A stretch of 44,975 nt of DNA from CAYZXL01 sp964482435 (GTDB lineage: Bacteria; Auribacterota; JABMQX01): assembly GCA_964482435.1 (NCBI GenBank), contig CAYZXL010000036.1, forward strand, positions 1 through 44,975, given 5' to 3'. Position 1 is the first letter of the stretch; every line of letters begins with the position of its first letter. The notes below the pieces were generated by a model. The model was not told where the DNA came from. It made no database searches and worked only from the letters and a program-made list of their open reading frames with translations. A program made the translations under genes and the position numbers. Positions 25,105 through 33,854 of the stretch are shown here, in pieces.

Positions 25105-25680
25105 TCCCTCCTTTCGGCCTCACGTTTCTTGTTTGCCAGGCATTGGTCTTATTCCGTCGCCTCGATCCGCGCGAGGATGTTCAGACTTCTGGTAATTGCT
25201 CGCCGTAAATTAACAAAACAAGCCGCGAACTTCAACGGCTGCGGTTACGCCTGAGTGGGAGGTGGGACTTTGTGCCGGCGGCATCTTATCCGGGCGAAGG
25301 CGGGGAAGAGGCCACGACGGGAGGCGACCAGCGAATTTCCCCCGCGTTCCCCATTCCGGGAGGGGCTTTCCCGGTGATGACGTTGAACAGGACTGCCTCC
25401 GCCCGCAACTGAGGCCGTACAGGGCTGTTGGGTGGCTCATCCGCGGGCTATGTCCGGCTTTTGACGCGTCGAGCAGGGGTCAGAACAGACTTCCGCTCAG
25501 TTCGGGCGCCCGAGGCGCCGATGAAGGGGAACGGGCGCAGCCTTCGCATGAGGTCCCAAGCCCGACTCCTGAGACGGCGCTTGACGCAGCGGTGAATTCC
25601 CTATAGCTTTCTGCGCAGTAAACCTTTGACATCAAGTGCACGTTTACATCGGCAAGCGGTCTCTGAAATGGAGGAGGTAA
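25105..25680. other. Intergenic region before the alpha-galactosidase-like gene
   Basis: About 570 bases separate two divergent genes. Frames here look like noncoding sequence. A TTGACA at 25626-25631 lacks a suitable -10 at 16-18 bases. GGAGGAGG sits immediately before the gene at 25681. No convincing promoter or structured RNA is seen. Confidence 0.4.
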
Positions 25681-27705
25681 ATGCTACGCAATCTTCGAGT
25701 GCCAATAGCCGTGGGTGCCGTCGCACTCGCGGCCTGCGCCTGCCCGGCCCGACAGGCCTTTCCCGAGCAAGCGGCAGCGGCCGGTACGCAGAGGTTTCGG
25801 ATAGAGAACAAACATCTCTCTTACGAAGTCGAGTTCCGCGAGGGAGAGGATGCGCAGGTCACAATTGTCAATAAAGCCCTCGACAGGAAGCACGTTTTCT
25901 CTTCACCGCTGTTTCTGGTCATGACTGCGGAGAGGCTGGCTAACATCTCACGCAGCAAGGTCCATGAAGTCAAGACTTCCACAAGCCCCGAAGGCGTCCA
26001 GACGGCACGGCTCACGACCACCTACCTGCGTGGGGGGCTTGCTATATCGGTTTTGTACGAGCTTGAGCCGGATGATTTCTTCCTGAGAAAGACGCTTGGC
26101 ATATCGAGGCTCGAGGCGGGGCAGGATGTCGTTTCACGGATAGACGTGGACGTTGTCCGGGTGCCTGAGCCGAAGGACGTAGTCGAGTTTGCAGGACTTG
26201 GCCAGCCGGTCTATTACCAGGACCTCTTCTTCGGGGTGGAGTATCCGGGATGCACTATTCTCCACGACGGCCGCGGGAGGATCCGGGTCGGCTACGAATA
26301 CGGATTACCGGTCGAACTCTCAGCGACGAGCAGCCAGGCGGCGGTGATAGGCGTTGCCCCCGAGGGAAACGTGGGGAAGTCTTTCTTGACGTATGTTGAC
26401 AGGATGCGCGCTCGTCCGGCGCAGCCCTTCGTTCTCTGGAACAGTTGGTACGATCTTCGCGACTTTGACGAAAAAGCGTGCCTGGAGTCAATTCGCCTTC
26501 TCAGGGAAAGGCTCTGTCAGCCGTGCGGCATCCGGCTCGACTCGATTGTTCTGGACGATGGCTGGGACGACCATACGACCCTGTGGAAGGTCGCGAAAGA
26601 CCGGTTCCCGTCCGGCTTCGAGAAAATCGAGGGCGAAGCGCTGAAAATCGCGCGAGGAATCGGCATCTGGATTTCCCCGTGGGGAGGTTACGGCGAGGCA
26701 CAAAAGCAAAGAATGTCGTATGGAACAGCGCAGGGGTTCGAGGTTCTCCAGGCTCCGGGTTTTCGGCAGGAAGGTTTTTGCCTTGCCGCGCCGCGATACA
26801 ACAAACGATTTCGTGATTGCGCGATCGGCTTTCTTAAAGATTATGACGTGAACTATTTCAAGTTCGATGGTTTTCCGAGCTTTTGCCAGAATCCGTCGCA
26901 CGGTCATCGGGTCGGGCAATACTCTCAGATGGCTTTGACCGATGCTTTCCTCGACATTCTCGACTCGCTCAGGAAGGAGAAACGAGGTCTCTTCATCAAC
27001 ATCACGACGGGGACATGGCACAGTCCGTGGTGGCTCGAGCATGCCGACTCGGTCTGGATGCAGGGGGCCGACTACGGCCTCGACGGCTGGGGAAGCGTCC
27101 GGCAGAAGTCCATAACGTACAAAGACTGGAGGATGTATATCGCCTTCCGAGAGAATAAGGCTCAGTATCCGTTCAATGCTCTGATGACGGTGGGTATCGT
27201 GAAAGGAAGATACGACACCGATTCCTATCGGACGCCTGAGGACGATGAGTCTGAGAAAGATTGGCAAGACCACGTCATGATGAATCTCGGGATGGGGACG
27301 ATGCACCTGGAGCTTTACATCAGTCCATCCATCATGTCGGACAAGGAGCTGGCGTTCCTCGGCGAGAAAATCAGGTGGTGGTCGGACAATGCGCGGGTAT
27401 TCGCGCACAGCACGATGGTCCTGGGTAACCCGCACCTCGGCGAAGTCTATGCCTATGTTCATTTCGCGCAGGATGAACAGCCGCCGCACAAGGGATTTCT
27501 GTTTCTCCGCAACCCTTCCCTCGAGAAGAAGGATGCCGCGATTGTCCTCGATGATTCGATTGATTTGCCGAGAGGCGCCGCCAGGCTGCGGTTGAAGACT
27601 GTTTATCCGGGACAGGAGTCCTCCTCGCGTGAGGTCGCTCGCGGGGAAAAGGTATCGCTGGCGCTTGAGCCGTTGGAGACGAGGGTCATCGAGGCTGAGT
27701 GGTAG
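25681..27705 (+). CDS. Secreted GH36-like alpha-galactosidase candidate
   Basis: The 674-residue protein has GGAGGAGG before the ATG and an Ala-rich signal (RVPIAVGAVALAACAC). The cysteine does not form a perfect lipobox. Residues about 40-235 are an N-terminal beta-supersandwich, and about 240-580 a TIM barrel with the clan-D order: VLWNSWYDLRDFDEKACLE, IVLDDGWDDHTTLWKV (about 289-303), NYFKFDGFPSF with the likely nucleophile Asp near 396, and TGTWHSPWWLEHADSVWMQG. A beta domain closes the chain. This is the arrangement of GH36/GH27-type alpha-galactosidases and neighbours. Exact subfamily and substrate are not certain; an alpha-galactosaminidase or a related enzyme is also possible. Galactokinase 4 kb downstream agrees with galactose release. 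It is 66 bases upstream of the next gene. Confidence 0.75.
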   Translation: MLRNLRVPIAVGAVALAACACPARQAFPEQAAAAGTQRFRIENKHLSYEVEFREGEDAQVTIVNKALDRKHVFSSPLFLVMTAERLANISRSKVHEVKTSTSPEGVQTARLTTTYLRGGLAISVLYELEPDDFFLRKTLGISRLEAGQDVVSRIDVDVVRVPEPKDVVEFAGLGQPVYYQDLFFGVEYPGCTILHDGRGRIRVGYEYGLPVELSATSSQAAVIGVAPEGNVGKSFLTYVDRMRARPAQPFVLWNSWYDLRDFDEKACLESIRLLRERLCQPCGIRLDSIVLDDGWDDHTTLWKVAKDRFPSGFEKIEGEALKIARGIGIWISPWGGYGEAQKQRMSYGTAQGFEVLQAPGFRQEGFCLAAPRYNKRFRDCAIGFLKDYDVNYFKFDGFPSFCQNPSHGHRVGQYSQMALTDAFLDILDSLRKEKRGLFINITTGTWHSPWWLEHADSVWMQGADYGLDGWGSVRQKSITYKDWRMYIAFRENKAQYPFNALMTVGIVKGRYDTDSYRTPEDDESEKDWQDHVMMNLGMGTMHLELYISPSIMSDKELAFLGEKIRWWSDNARVFAHSTMVLGNPHLGEVYAYVHFAQDEQPPHKGFLFLRNPSLEKKDAAIVLDDSIDLPRGAARLRLKTVYPGQESSSREVARGEKVSLALEPLETRVIEAEW

Positions 27706-27771
27706 AGGAGGGTCATTTGTAGCGCGGCGAGGCGCGACTAATCGCGTGCAATTTGTCTTGAAGGAACCGAG

Positions 27772-30700
27772 TTGACAAACCCGCTTTCGAGATCGCTGAC
27801 GATAGTTGCTGCTGGACTTGCCTGGTTCTGGTTTCCGAGCACCATTCCCGCATCGGGAGCGGCAGAAGCGTTGTTGATGGAAGGGGAGATTCTCAGCGAC
27901 CTTGTCGAGGAGCACCGCTCGGCGGAAATCGCGAACTGCGAGAAGGTCTCGGTCGCAGACGTGCGCGGCGATCCCGAGATGAAATTCTCTTTGTTGAAGC
28001 GATGTCTTTTTCTCCACCCTCCGTCGGGGGAAGCGACGGCTGCCACGGCTACTTACTCGTTGCGCCTCCCGAGACTGGGGAAACAGGAAAAACTGCTGTT
28101 CCTTTTCGCCGTGGGTCTCAAGCCGGGATGGCGTGAAGCGGATAAGGAGGGGGCGGATGGCGTTGTATTCCGCGTCCTCGTCAATGGAGAGAGGGTTTTT
28201 GAGGAACTGTGGGACAGGGACGGCTGGTGCTTTTCGGCGGTTGACCTCAGTCCCCATGGCGGCGAGTTAGTCCGGCTGACGCTGGTTTCTGACAGGAATC
28301 GGAACAGTTCTGCGGACTGGGCGCTTTGGGGTGACGCGAGGGTCGTGTTGATGCGTCCGCTGTCACGTTCTCTTGTCGCCTCTCCGTCGCCAAATTTCTT
28401 TGTTTTCAGGGCTTCCGGCGGGAAGCAATTCGTCGCGGAATGGCCGGGCCTGGGCCCCGCAGGCACCGGTGTGATAAGACCCTCGTCTGCGGCCCCGAGG
28501 GGCGCCCTCGCCTGGTTTCCAACGCGGCCTTCGCTGGAGGGAGAGGCTCGCTTGCCGCAGATGAGACTGCCGGACGGCTCAAGCCCTGGACTGGCGGACA
28601 TCGCGGCGGTGTCGTACGGCCCGAAGGTCGAACTCGTCTCGATTGGCCAATCTCCGGCAGTCATCAGGCCATACGATGGTTTTGACATCATAGTCGCTCT
28701 GAAAAATGCGGGAGAGGGCGCGCTGACCGCCGAGCGAGCTCTGGAGGCTCATTTCGGCTTGCCCGCAGGCTTTCGGTTTGCCGACGGAGAAACGGCGTCG
28801 AAGTCCGTGCGGGAGCTGCGGCCGTCCGAGGAGACAATGATTTCCTGGCGGCTGAACGCTCCTGCGGAGACCGGGAAATTCCAGTTTGCAGTGGGGCTGG
28901 GGGTCGCGACTCTCAGGACCTTCGACATCGCTGTGTACCCGGCGGGCAGAGGGATTGATTACGGCTATGTGGGTGATGACCCCAGCGGCCTTCACGTGAA
29001 GGACGGGTTCATCGTTTTGGAAAAGGGAAACAAGCGGCTCGCTTTCGTTCGGGATAATGAGCGATTCCTGTACGGTGTTGTTCTCGTGAAGGTGAAAGAA
29101 GGCTGGCGGACTCTTGGGCATCTGACACCGTTCGCAGAGTTTTCGATTAGACTTCGTAACGGTTCCACGGAGAAGATCGAGGTGCGTCCCTCCCGTCATG
29201 TTCGACTCACAGAGGCGGGTGGAAGGACCCTCACCGACGACGAACTCGCCATTCGCTTCGACGAGACGTTCGCCGATGGCGACTCGGTCCAATGGCAGTT
29301 CCAGCAGTCGTTCCTTTTGAGGAGAGAATCGCCGTGGGTAGAGGTTGAGACCTCGATTTCCCCGGACGCCCCAAGGGAGGTTCTTCTATTTGCGGCCCCG
29401 AAGCTCCTCGCCGGAGACGGCTCTTTTGGCGCGTCGAAGGACCAGGCACTTTTCCCGGGACTCGAATACCTCGGCAAGGATGAGCCTTCCTCTGGCACTC
29501 GCGACATAGCTTTGCCGCAGAGCAAGCGCTTCACACCCCATCCGCTTCGTGTCACGATTCCTCTCATGGCGGTGCGCGAAGGGGAAACGATTGTTGGGAT
29601 TTCGTGGGACCCTCTTCAGAAATGGTGCGGCGACAAACAGATGCCGACGCCGCTTTTTTCATCGCCCAACCGCTTTCCCGTTCAGGGAAACCACCTCATG
29701 AGCGTTCTCGTTCCATCCGTGCCAGAGTCTCTTGAGGAGGGGACTCTCAACACAAGACGCGCCTTATCTCTGGACGCGAAACAGACAATCCGTCTCAAAG
29801 CTTCGATCTTGCTGGTGTCCGGGGCTGCCGACGTCACGGATGCAGTGACTTGCTGGGTTCGAGAACACGGTCTGCCTTCCATCGAGTATCCTCGCAGCCC
29901 CGACGAGGAAATCGAGCTTTGCCGGGACGGTTTCCTGAGCAGCGTCTGGGACGAGTCCGCCCAGGGATGGAGCCATTGCGTTGGCTGGGTGCCAGGGCCA
30001 TATCCGGGCTATTGCACACTTCTTAACATGGATTATTTCCTGAGCAGGAACGAGCAAGTGCGACAGACACTGCGCGACCGGATAGACCTGGTCGTCGCCA
30101 ACTGCTTAAAGCGCCTTGGTCCCGGCAGCCTGTGGCGGCCCGACGCATGTCATATTCTCACGGGGGAGTTGCCATTTCTCGAGGGACGGCTGGCGAGATC
30201 GCTCGAGGACTGGGAGCGAGCCGCTGGCAGGATTCTCGCCACACAGTCTCCGGACGGGTCGTGGCGGTGGCGTCCGGACGAAAAGCGCGCGTCGCTCGGG
30301 AAACCGGGTGATACGACGAGCGGAATGTGCGCAAGAGGTGCCTGCCAGGTTTTGAGGTCAGCAATTGTTACGGGCAATGCCAAGCACGTCGAGGGAGCTC
30401 TGAAAGGTCTCGCGTTCCTCGACAGATACACGATACCTACCGGGGCGCAGGAATGGGAATGCCCCATCTACGCGCCGGACGTTCTGGCAGCCGGGTACGC
30501 GGTGCAGGCGTTTGTTGTCGCGCACGAGATAACCGGGGACGCGCGATACCTCGATAAGGCGAGATTCTGGGCGAGGACGGGAATTCCTTTCGTGTACCTG
30601 TGGAGTTACGGCGAAAATGTGCCTCAGATGCCCTACGGGGGGATTCCGATTTTCGGGGCGTCCTTCTACGCTCACTCGTGGCTTGGCCGGCCAGTGCAAT

Positions 30701-31266
30701 GGTGTGCTCTGGTTTATGCGTACAGTCTGATTCAACTCTCCCGTTACGACAGTTCCTTCGACTGGCGGCGGTTGGCCGAGGGGATCACCGTCAGTGCGAT
30801 GTGGCAGCAGTACGCCGACGGGAAAAGCAAGGGGTGCTATCCCGACTCCTGGGACATGCTTGAGAACCATCCCAACCCGCCCGACCTCAACCCGGAGAAC
30901 ATCCTGGTGAATCTCCTTACCCTGACCGGGCATGACCCCGGCTTGAAGCACAGAGTCCTGAACCGCGACGGAAACCCCATATTCGTCACGTCCATCGCGG
31001 AAATCCTCTCGGCGGACGTGGTTGGTAACGGAATCATTAACGTTAGGCTGAAGTTTTTCCCCGGAGTGAGGAGCTATGTCCTCGTCGCTGGACTGCCTTC
31101 GGGGTTTAGGCCCGACGTGGTCCTGAACGGGAAGCCACTCCGGGCGGCGGAAGACGTTGACGCAGTTCCGGCGGGGTTCTCGTTTCTGGCGGAGAAGGGA
31201 TGGCTCGTTGTGGCGGTCGCGCACTCGGAAGAGCCGGATACATTGCAGATTCGTGGGTCGTTCTAA
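27772..31266 (+). CDS. Very large exported protein with CARDB/NEW3-like and alpha/alpha-toroid regions, function unknown
   Basis: The start is TTG at 27772, behind AAGGAA, giving 1164 residues; the alternative internal ATG would lose the signal peptide (LTIVAAGLAWFWF...). Residues about 35-210 are beta-rich and resemble NPCBM-type carbohydrate domains. About 285-390 is a CARDB/NEW3-like sandwich (RPYDGFDIIVALKNAGEGAL...FQFAVGLGVATLRTF). About 395-710 is another large beta region (LFAAPKLLAGDGSF). About 720-1080 is helical, with repeated WxxPDACH, GDTTSGMCARGACQVL, YAPDVLAAGYAVQAFVVAHE and YLDKARFWARTG, as in (alpha/alpha)6 toroids of glycosidases or polysaccharide lyases. It directly follows the alpha-galactosidase candidate and probably acts on the same polysaccharide. 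No known family was recognised. Confidence 0.8.
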   Translation: MTNPLSRSLTIVAAGLAWFWFPSTIPASGAAEALLMEGEILSDLVEEHRSAEIANCEKVSVADVRGDPEMKFSLLKRCLFLHPPSGEATAATATYSLRLPRLGKQEKLLFLFAVGLKPGWREADKEGADGVVFRVLVNGERVFEELWDRDGWCFSAVDLSPHGGELVRLTLVSDRNRNSSADWALWGDARVVLMRPLSRSLVASPSPNFFVFRASGGKQFVAEWPGLGPAGTGVIRPSSAAPRGALAWFPTRPSLEGEARLPQMRLPDGSSPGLADIAAVSYGPKVELVSIGQSPAVIRPYDGFDIIVALKNAGEGALTAERALEAHFGLPAGFRFADGETASKSVRELRPSEETMISWRLNAPAETGKFQFAVGLGVATLRTFDIAVYPAGRGIDYGYVGDDPSGLHVKDGFIVLEKGNKRLAFVRDNERFLYGVVLVKVKEGWRTLGHLTPFAEFSIRLRNGSTEKIEVRPSRHVRLTEAGGRTLTDDELAIRFDETFADGDSVQWQFQQSFLLRRESPWVEVETSISPDAPREVLLFAAPKLLAGDGSFGASKDQALFPGLEYLGKDEPSSGTRDIALPQSKRFTPHPLRVTIPLMAVREGETIVGISWDPLQKWCGDKQMPTPLFSSPNRFPVQGNHLMSVLVPSVPESLEEGTLNTRRALSLDAKQTIRLKASILLVSGAADVTDAVTCWVREHGLPSIEYPRSPDEEIELCRDGFLSSVWDESAQGWSHCVGWVPGPYPGYCTLLNMDYFLSRNEQVRQTLRDRIDLVVANCLKRLGPGSLWRPDACHILTGELPFLEGRLARSLEDWERAAGRILATQSPDGSWRWRPDEKRASLGKPGDTTSGMCARGACQVLRSAIVTGNAKHVEGALKGLAFLDRYTIPTGAQEWECPIYAPDVLAAGYAVQAFVVAHEITGDARYLDKARFWARTGIPFVYLWSYGENVPQMPYGGIPIFGASFYAHSWLGRPVQWCALVYAYSLIQLSRYDSSFDWRRLAEGITVSAMWQQYADGKSKGCYPDSWDMLENHPNPPDLNPENILVNLLTLTGHDPGLKHRVLNRDGNPIFVTSIAEILSADVVGNGIINVRLKFFPGVRSYVLVAGLPSGFRPDVVLNGKPLRAAEDVDAVPAGFSFLAEKGWLVVAVAHSEEPDTLQIRGSF

Positions 31267-31402
31267 GGGTGGCGGTGGTTTCCCGTAGAGTCTCCTCTCG
31301 TTCTCGGTCAGCGACGCGCGAAATCGGCTGTGGCCTCTCGTCGCGGCGGGTCTCTGCTGGTGCCGTTTCGGTAAAAGGCTGAAAGCGGATGAAGCCAGTG
31401 CG

Positions 31403-32704
31403 CTATCGGTGGGCAAGGATTTCGCAGGCGCCGCACGGACGAACCCGGAGAGGGCGCGCCGCTTTTTGCCCGAAAAGCTCGTTCATCTTCGCCACATACT
31501 GAGCCGTCAGGTCGCGCGGAACGAAGGCAAGTATTGTTCCTGCGAAGCCTCCGCCGTGCACGCGGCAGGCGCCCCTTCCTCGCAGAATCTCGTCGCTGAG
31601 AGCGAGGGCGAGCGACAGCGGCTGCTCGGCCGGTCGCTCTGGCGCATAGACGTTCTGGCACAGCGTCCATGAGCTTCTTCCGGACTCGTTGACCAGGGAG
31701 AGAAACTGTTGGAAGTCATTTTCCTCCAGCGCCTCGACTTGCCTGACGACCCGTTCGTTGTCAGCGAAAAAATGTAGTGCCCGAAGGATCGCCCTGTCCC
31801 CAACCCTGCCGCGAAGCTCTCGGACGGATTTCATCAATTGTCGGGCGGGGACCTCTCGGAGCACCTGTACGCCCAACGACCTTGCCGCCTCTTTCATTTC
31901 CTGCGCGATAGAAGAGTAATGCTCGGTGAGGTCGGCATGGCTTCCGCCGGTGTTGACGATGACGACGTCGTGTCCGGAAGAATCGAAACTGAAATCCACT
32001 TTTTTCACGGCGGGATTCGTCGGCTCCTTGAAGTCAATGGTGACCAATCCGCCGACCGCGCTTGTCATCTGGTCCATCAGCCCGCTCGGTTTGCCGAAAT
32101 ACTGGTTCTCGGCGTATTGTCCGACGAGGGCGATGTCTTTTGGCGGAATAGCGCCGGCGTTGTAGAGGGCGTTGAGGATAGTGGCGATGAGAACTTCAAA
32201 GGCCGCCGAAGAACTCAGCCCTGACCCGACCGCGACGTCGCTGGCGATGGATGCGTTAAAGCCGCTGACATTGTAACCTCTTTCGCGGAAGGCTCGACAT
32301 ATTCCGCGAATTAGGGCAAACGAGGTTCCATTTTCGGAGTCTCTTCTGTCGAGGTCGGCGGTGTCAACGATGAACGGCGTCTCGTAGCCTTCGGAGAGGA
32401 CGGTTATCGCCTGTTCAGGAGAGGGAGATGCGGCAGCAATTGCGTCGAGGTTTATTGCCGCGGCAAGGACTCGCCCGTGGTTGTGGTCGGTGTGATTTCC
32501 TCCGACTTCCACTCTCCCGGGCGCGCTGAAAAGCCGGATGTCCTCTGCTTTTGGACCAAAGCGCTTCGCGTGCTGCGACATGAGACGCTCATACCGCGAC
32601 ACCTGTTCGCCGATGATGATCGCGTCCTCACCGTAGAGGCGCGACAGCTCCTCCCTCGCAGCCTCTGTCTTCAATCGCTCAAGAAGCTCTTGATGAGATG
32701 GCAT
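31403..32704 (-). CDS. galK: Galactokinase
   Basis: Galactokinase phosphorylates galactose at C1, the entry to the Leloir pathway, in the cytoplasm. The 433-residue protein has all three GHMP motifs: the galactose-binding GRVEVGGNHTDHNHG (about 64-77), the ATP-loop GSGLSSSAAFE (160-170) and RVHGGGFAGTILAF near the C-terminus. The N-terminus (EELLERLKTEAAREELSRLY and VSRYERLMSQHAKRFG) carries the extension seen in Firmicutes-type GalK. ATG at 32704 with AAGGAA eight bases before it is chosen; a longer frame would start inside the promoter. No galT or galE is visible in the window. It is convergent with the large exported protein at 27772. Confidence 0.96.
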   Translation of the reverse strand: MPSHQELLERLKTEAAREELSRLYGEDAIIIGEQVSRYERLMSQHAKRFGPKAEDIRLFSAPGRVEVGGNHTDHNHGRVLAAAINLDAIAAASPSPEQAITVLSEGYETPFIVDTADLDRRDSENGTSFALIRGICRAFRERGYNVSGFNASIASDVAVGSGLSSSAAFEVLIATILNALYNAGAIPPKDIALVGQYAENQYFGKPSGLMDQMTSAVGGLVTIDFKEPTNPAVKKVDFSFDSSGHDVVIVNTGGSHADLTEHYSSIAQEMKEAARSLGVQVLREVPARQLMKSVRELRGRVGDRAILRALHFFADNERVVRQVEALEENDFQQFLSLVNESGRSSWTLCQNVYAPERPAEQPLSLALALSDEILRGRGACRVHGGGFAGTILAFVPRDLTAQYVAKMNELFGQKAARPLRVRPCGACEILAHR

Positions 32705-32749
32705 GTCCGGGTTCCTTTTTGTCCTGATATTGAACATTTGACTCTTTTG

Positions 32750-32777
32750 ATTGTACAAAAAACTAAGTACCCTTCAA
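32750..32777 (-). promoter_or_regulatory. Promoter of galK
   Basis: On the minus strand TTGAAG (32777-32772) and TACAAT (32755-32750) are 16 bases apart, about 45 bases before the chosen start. This also argues against the longer in-frame starts in the same stretch. Confidence 0.55.
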
Positions 32778-32920
32778 GGGAGACTGCTGCTGGTATGTGT
32801 AGCTTCGAGCAGCGGACGGGCTTCTTGCGTTCTGGCTTGTCTGGAAGCCTGGTCGGCCACGAGCACGGGTCGCCTTCCCGGTTGGCTTGGCACTCCTCGG
32901 CGAGGGGGCAAAGGGCAGAG

Positions 32921-33808
32921 ATGGTTGTAGCGCTCAGAGTGATTGGCGTTGTTATCCTTGTAGTGGTGGCCATGAGCTACCTTTTTTCGCGGCTCATGAC
33001 GAATCCCCCGAGGCGCCGCGGCACATGGCCTTTGGACTTCCCGGCAAAATGCTCGCCCGAGCGGATTGCTTCTTTCGACGGGACAGAGCTCTCCGCCAGG
33101 TTCGTCTCCGTCGAGGACGCCAAAGGAACGGTCGTCATGGTTCATGGACTGAGCGACTGTAAGGAGTTCTATGCCGATCGCGCACAGTTCCTTGCAGGCA
33201 GCGGTTACGGCGTTCTTCTCCTCGACCTTCGTGCACACGGGCGGAGCGGCGGGAGGCACTGCACGATGGGCTATAAGGAGAGCAAAGACATTCTTGCTGC
33301 GATTCGCTTTCTGCGTGAGAGAGGATGGGGTCAACGCGCAGTTTGCCTGTGGGGCGTATCCCTCGGTGCGACGGCCTCACTCCTCGCCGCAGGAGAAGAC
33401 CCATCAGTGGACGGAATCATCGCAGAAAGCCCTTTCGTTTCGCTGGAGGAGACAGTTTCTCACCATGCCAGGCTTGCTTCCGGGTTGCCGAAGTTTCCGC
33501 TGGTTCATCTTCTCCTCTTGATGACGAGGCTGAGGACTGGGGTGAGAGCTTCGCAGATTGACCTTGCGAGCGTTTTGAACAAGCTCGATGATGTGCCGGT
33601 TCTTTTCATCGGCGGGATGGCTGACCGCAGGATGCCCCCTGAGACAATTCGCAAGCTATACGATGCGAAACGAGGCAAGAAGTCACTGTGGCTCGTCCCC
33701 GACGCCGCCCACGCGGAGGCTTACTCGGTCGCAGAAGAAGAATACGAGGACAGGGTTCTTGACTTCCTGGCAAAAGTGCGCGGCCGCGAAGGGAATGGAG
33801 TAGGGTAG
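32921..33808 (+). CDS. Membrane-anchored alpha/beta hydrolase
   Basis: Start ATG at 32921 gives 295 residues; a much longer open frame upstream has no protein character and covers galK antisense. An N-terminal membrane helix (VALRVIGVVILVVVAMSYLF, about 3-22) is followed by an alpha/beta-hydrolase fold: oxyanion loop VVMVHGLSD, nucleophile elbow LWGVSLGATAS with Ser147, acid Asp235 in GGMADRRMP, and His264 in PDAAHAEAY. A small lid sits around 180-210. Such proteins resemble the YqkD/Bem46 group of membrane serine esterases or peptidase-like hydrolases. Substrate is unknown. It is divergent from galK and convergent with the subtilase gene 46 bases away. Confidence 0.88.
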   Translation: MVVALRVIGVVILVVVAMSYLFSRLMTNPPRRRGTWPLDFPAKCSPERIASFDGTELSARFVSVEDAKGTVVMVHGLSDCKEFYADRAQFLAGSGYGVLLLDLRAHGRSGGRHCTMGYKESKDILAAIRFLRERGWGQRAVCLWGVSLGATASLLAAGEDPSVDGIIAESPFVSLEETVSHHARLASGLPKFPLVHLLLLMTRLRTGVRASQIDLASVLNKLDDVPVLFIGGMADRRMPPETIRKLYDAKRGKKSLWLVPDAAHAEAYSVAEEEYEDRVLDFLAKVRGREGNGVG

Positions 33809-33854
33809 GGGAAAAGACAATTTCTTGTTCCCTGAAGACCCTCGCAGCCCCGTG

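Noticed and set aside
25262..25606. 114-codon frame before the alpha-galactosidase-like gene
   Set aside because: Gly/Arg-rich, no start site support, and a competing frame on the other strand.
25626..25631. TTGACA as the promoter of the alpha-galactosidase-like gene
   Set aside because: No acceptable -10 hexamer at 16-18 bases; the sequence there is TCGGCA.
26488..28257. 589-codon open frame on the minus strand
   Set aside because: Antisense to the alpha-galactosidase-like gene and the next gene; Arg-rich with no domain or ribosome site.
32477..32920. N-terminal extension of the alpha/beta hydrolase frame
   Set aside because: It is antisense to galK and its promoter and lacks protein character; ATG at 32921 begins the membrane anchor.
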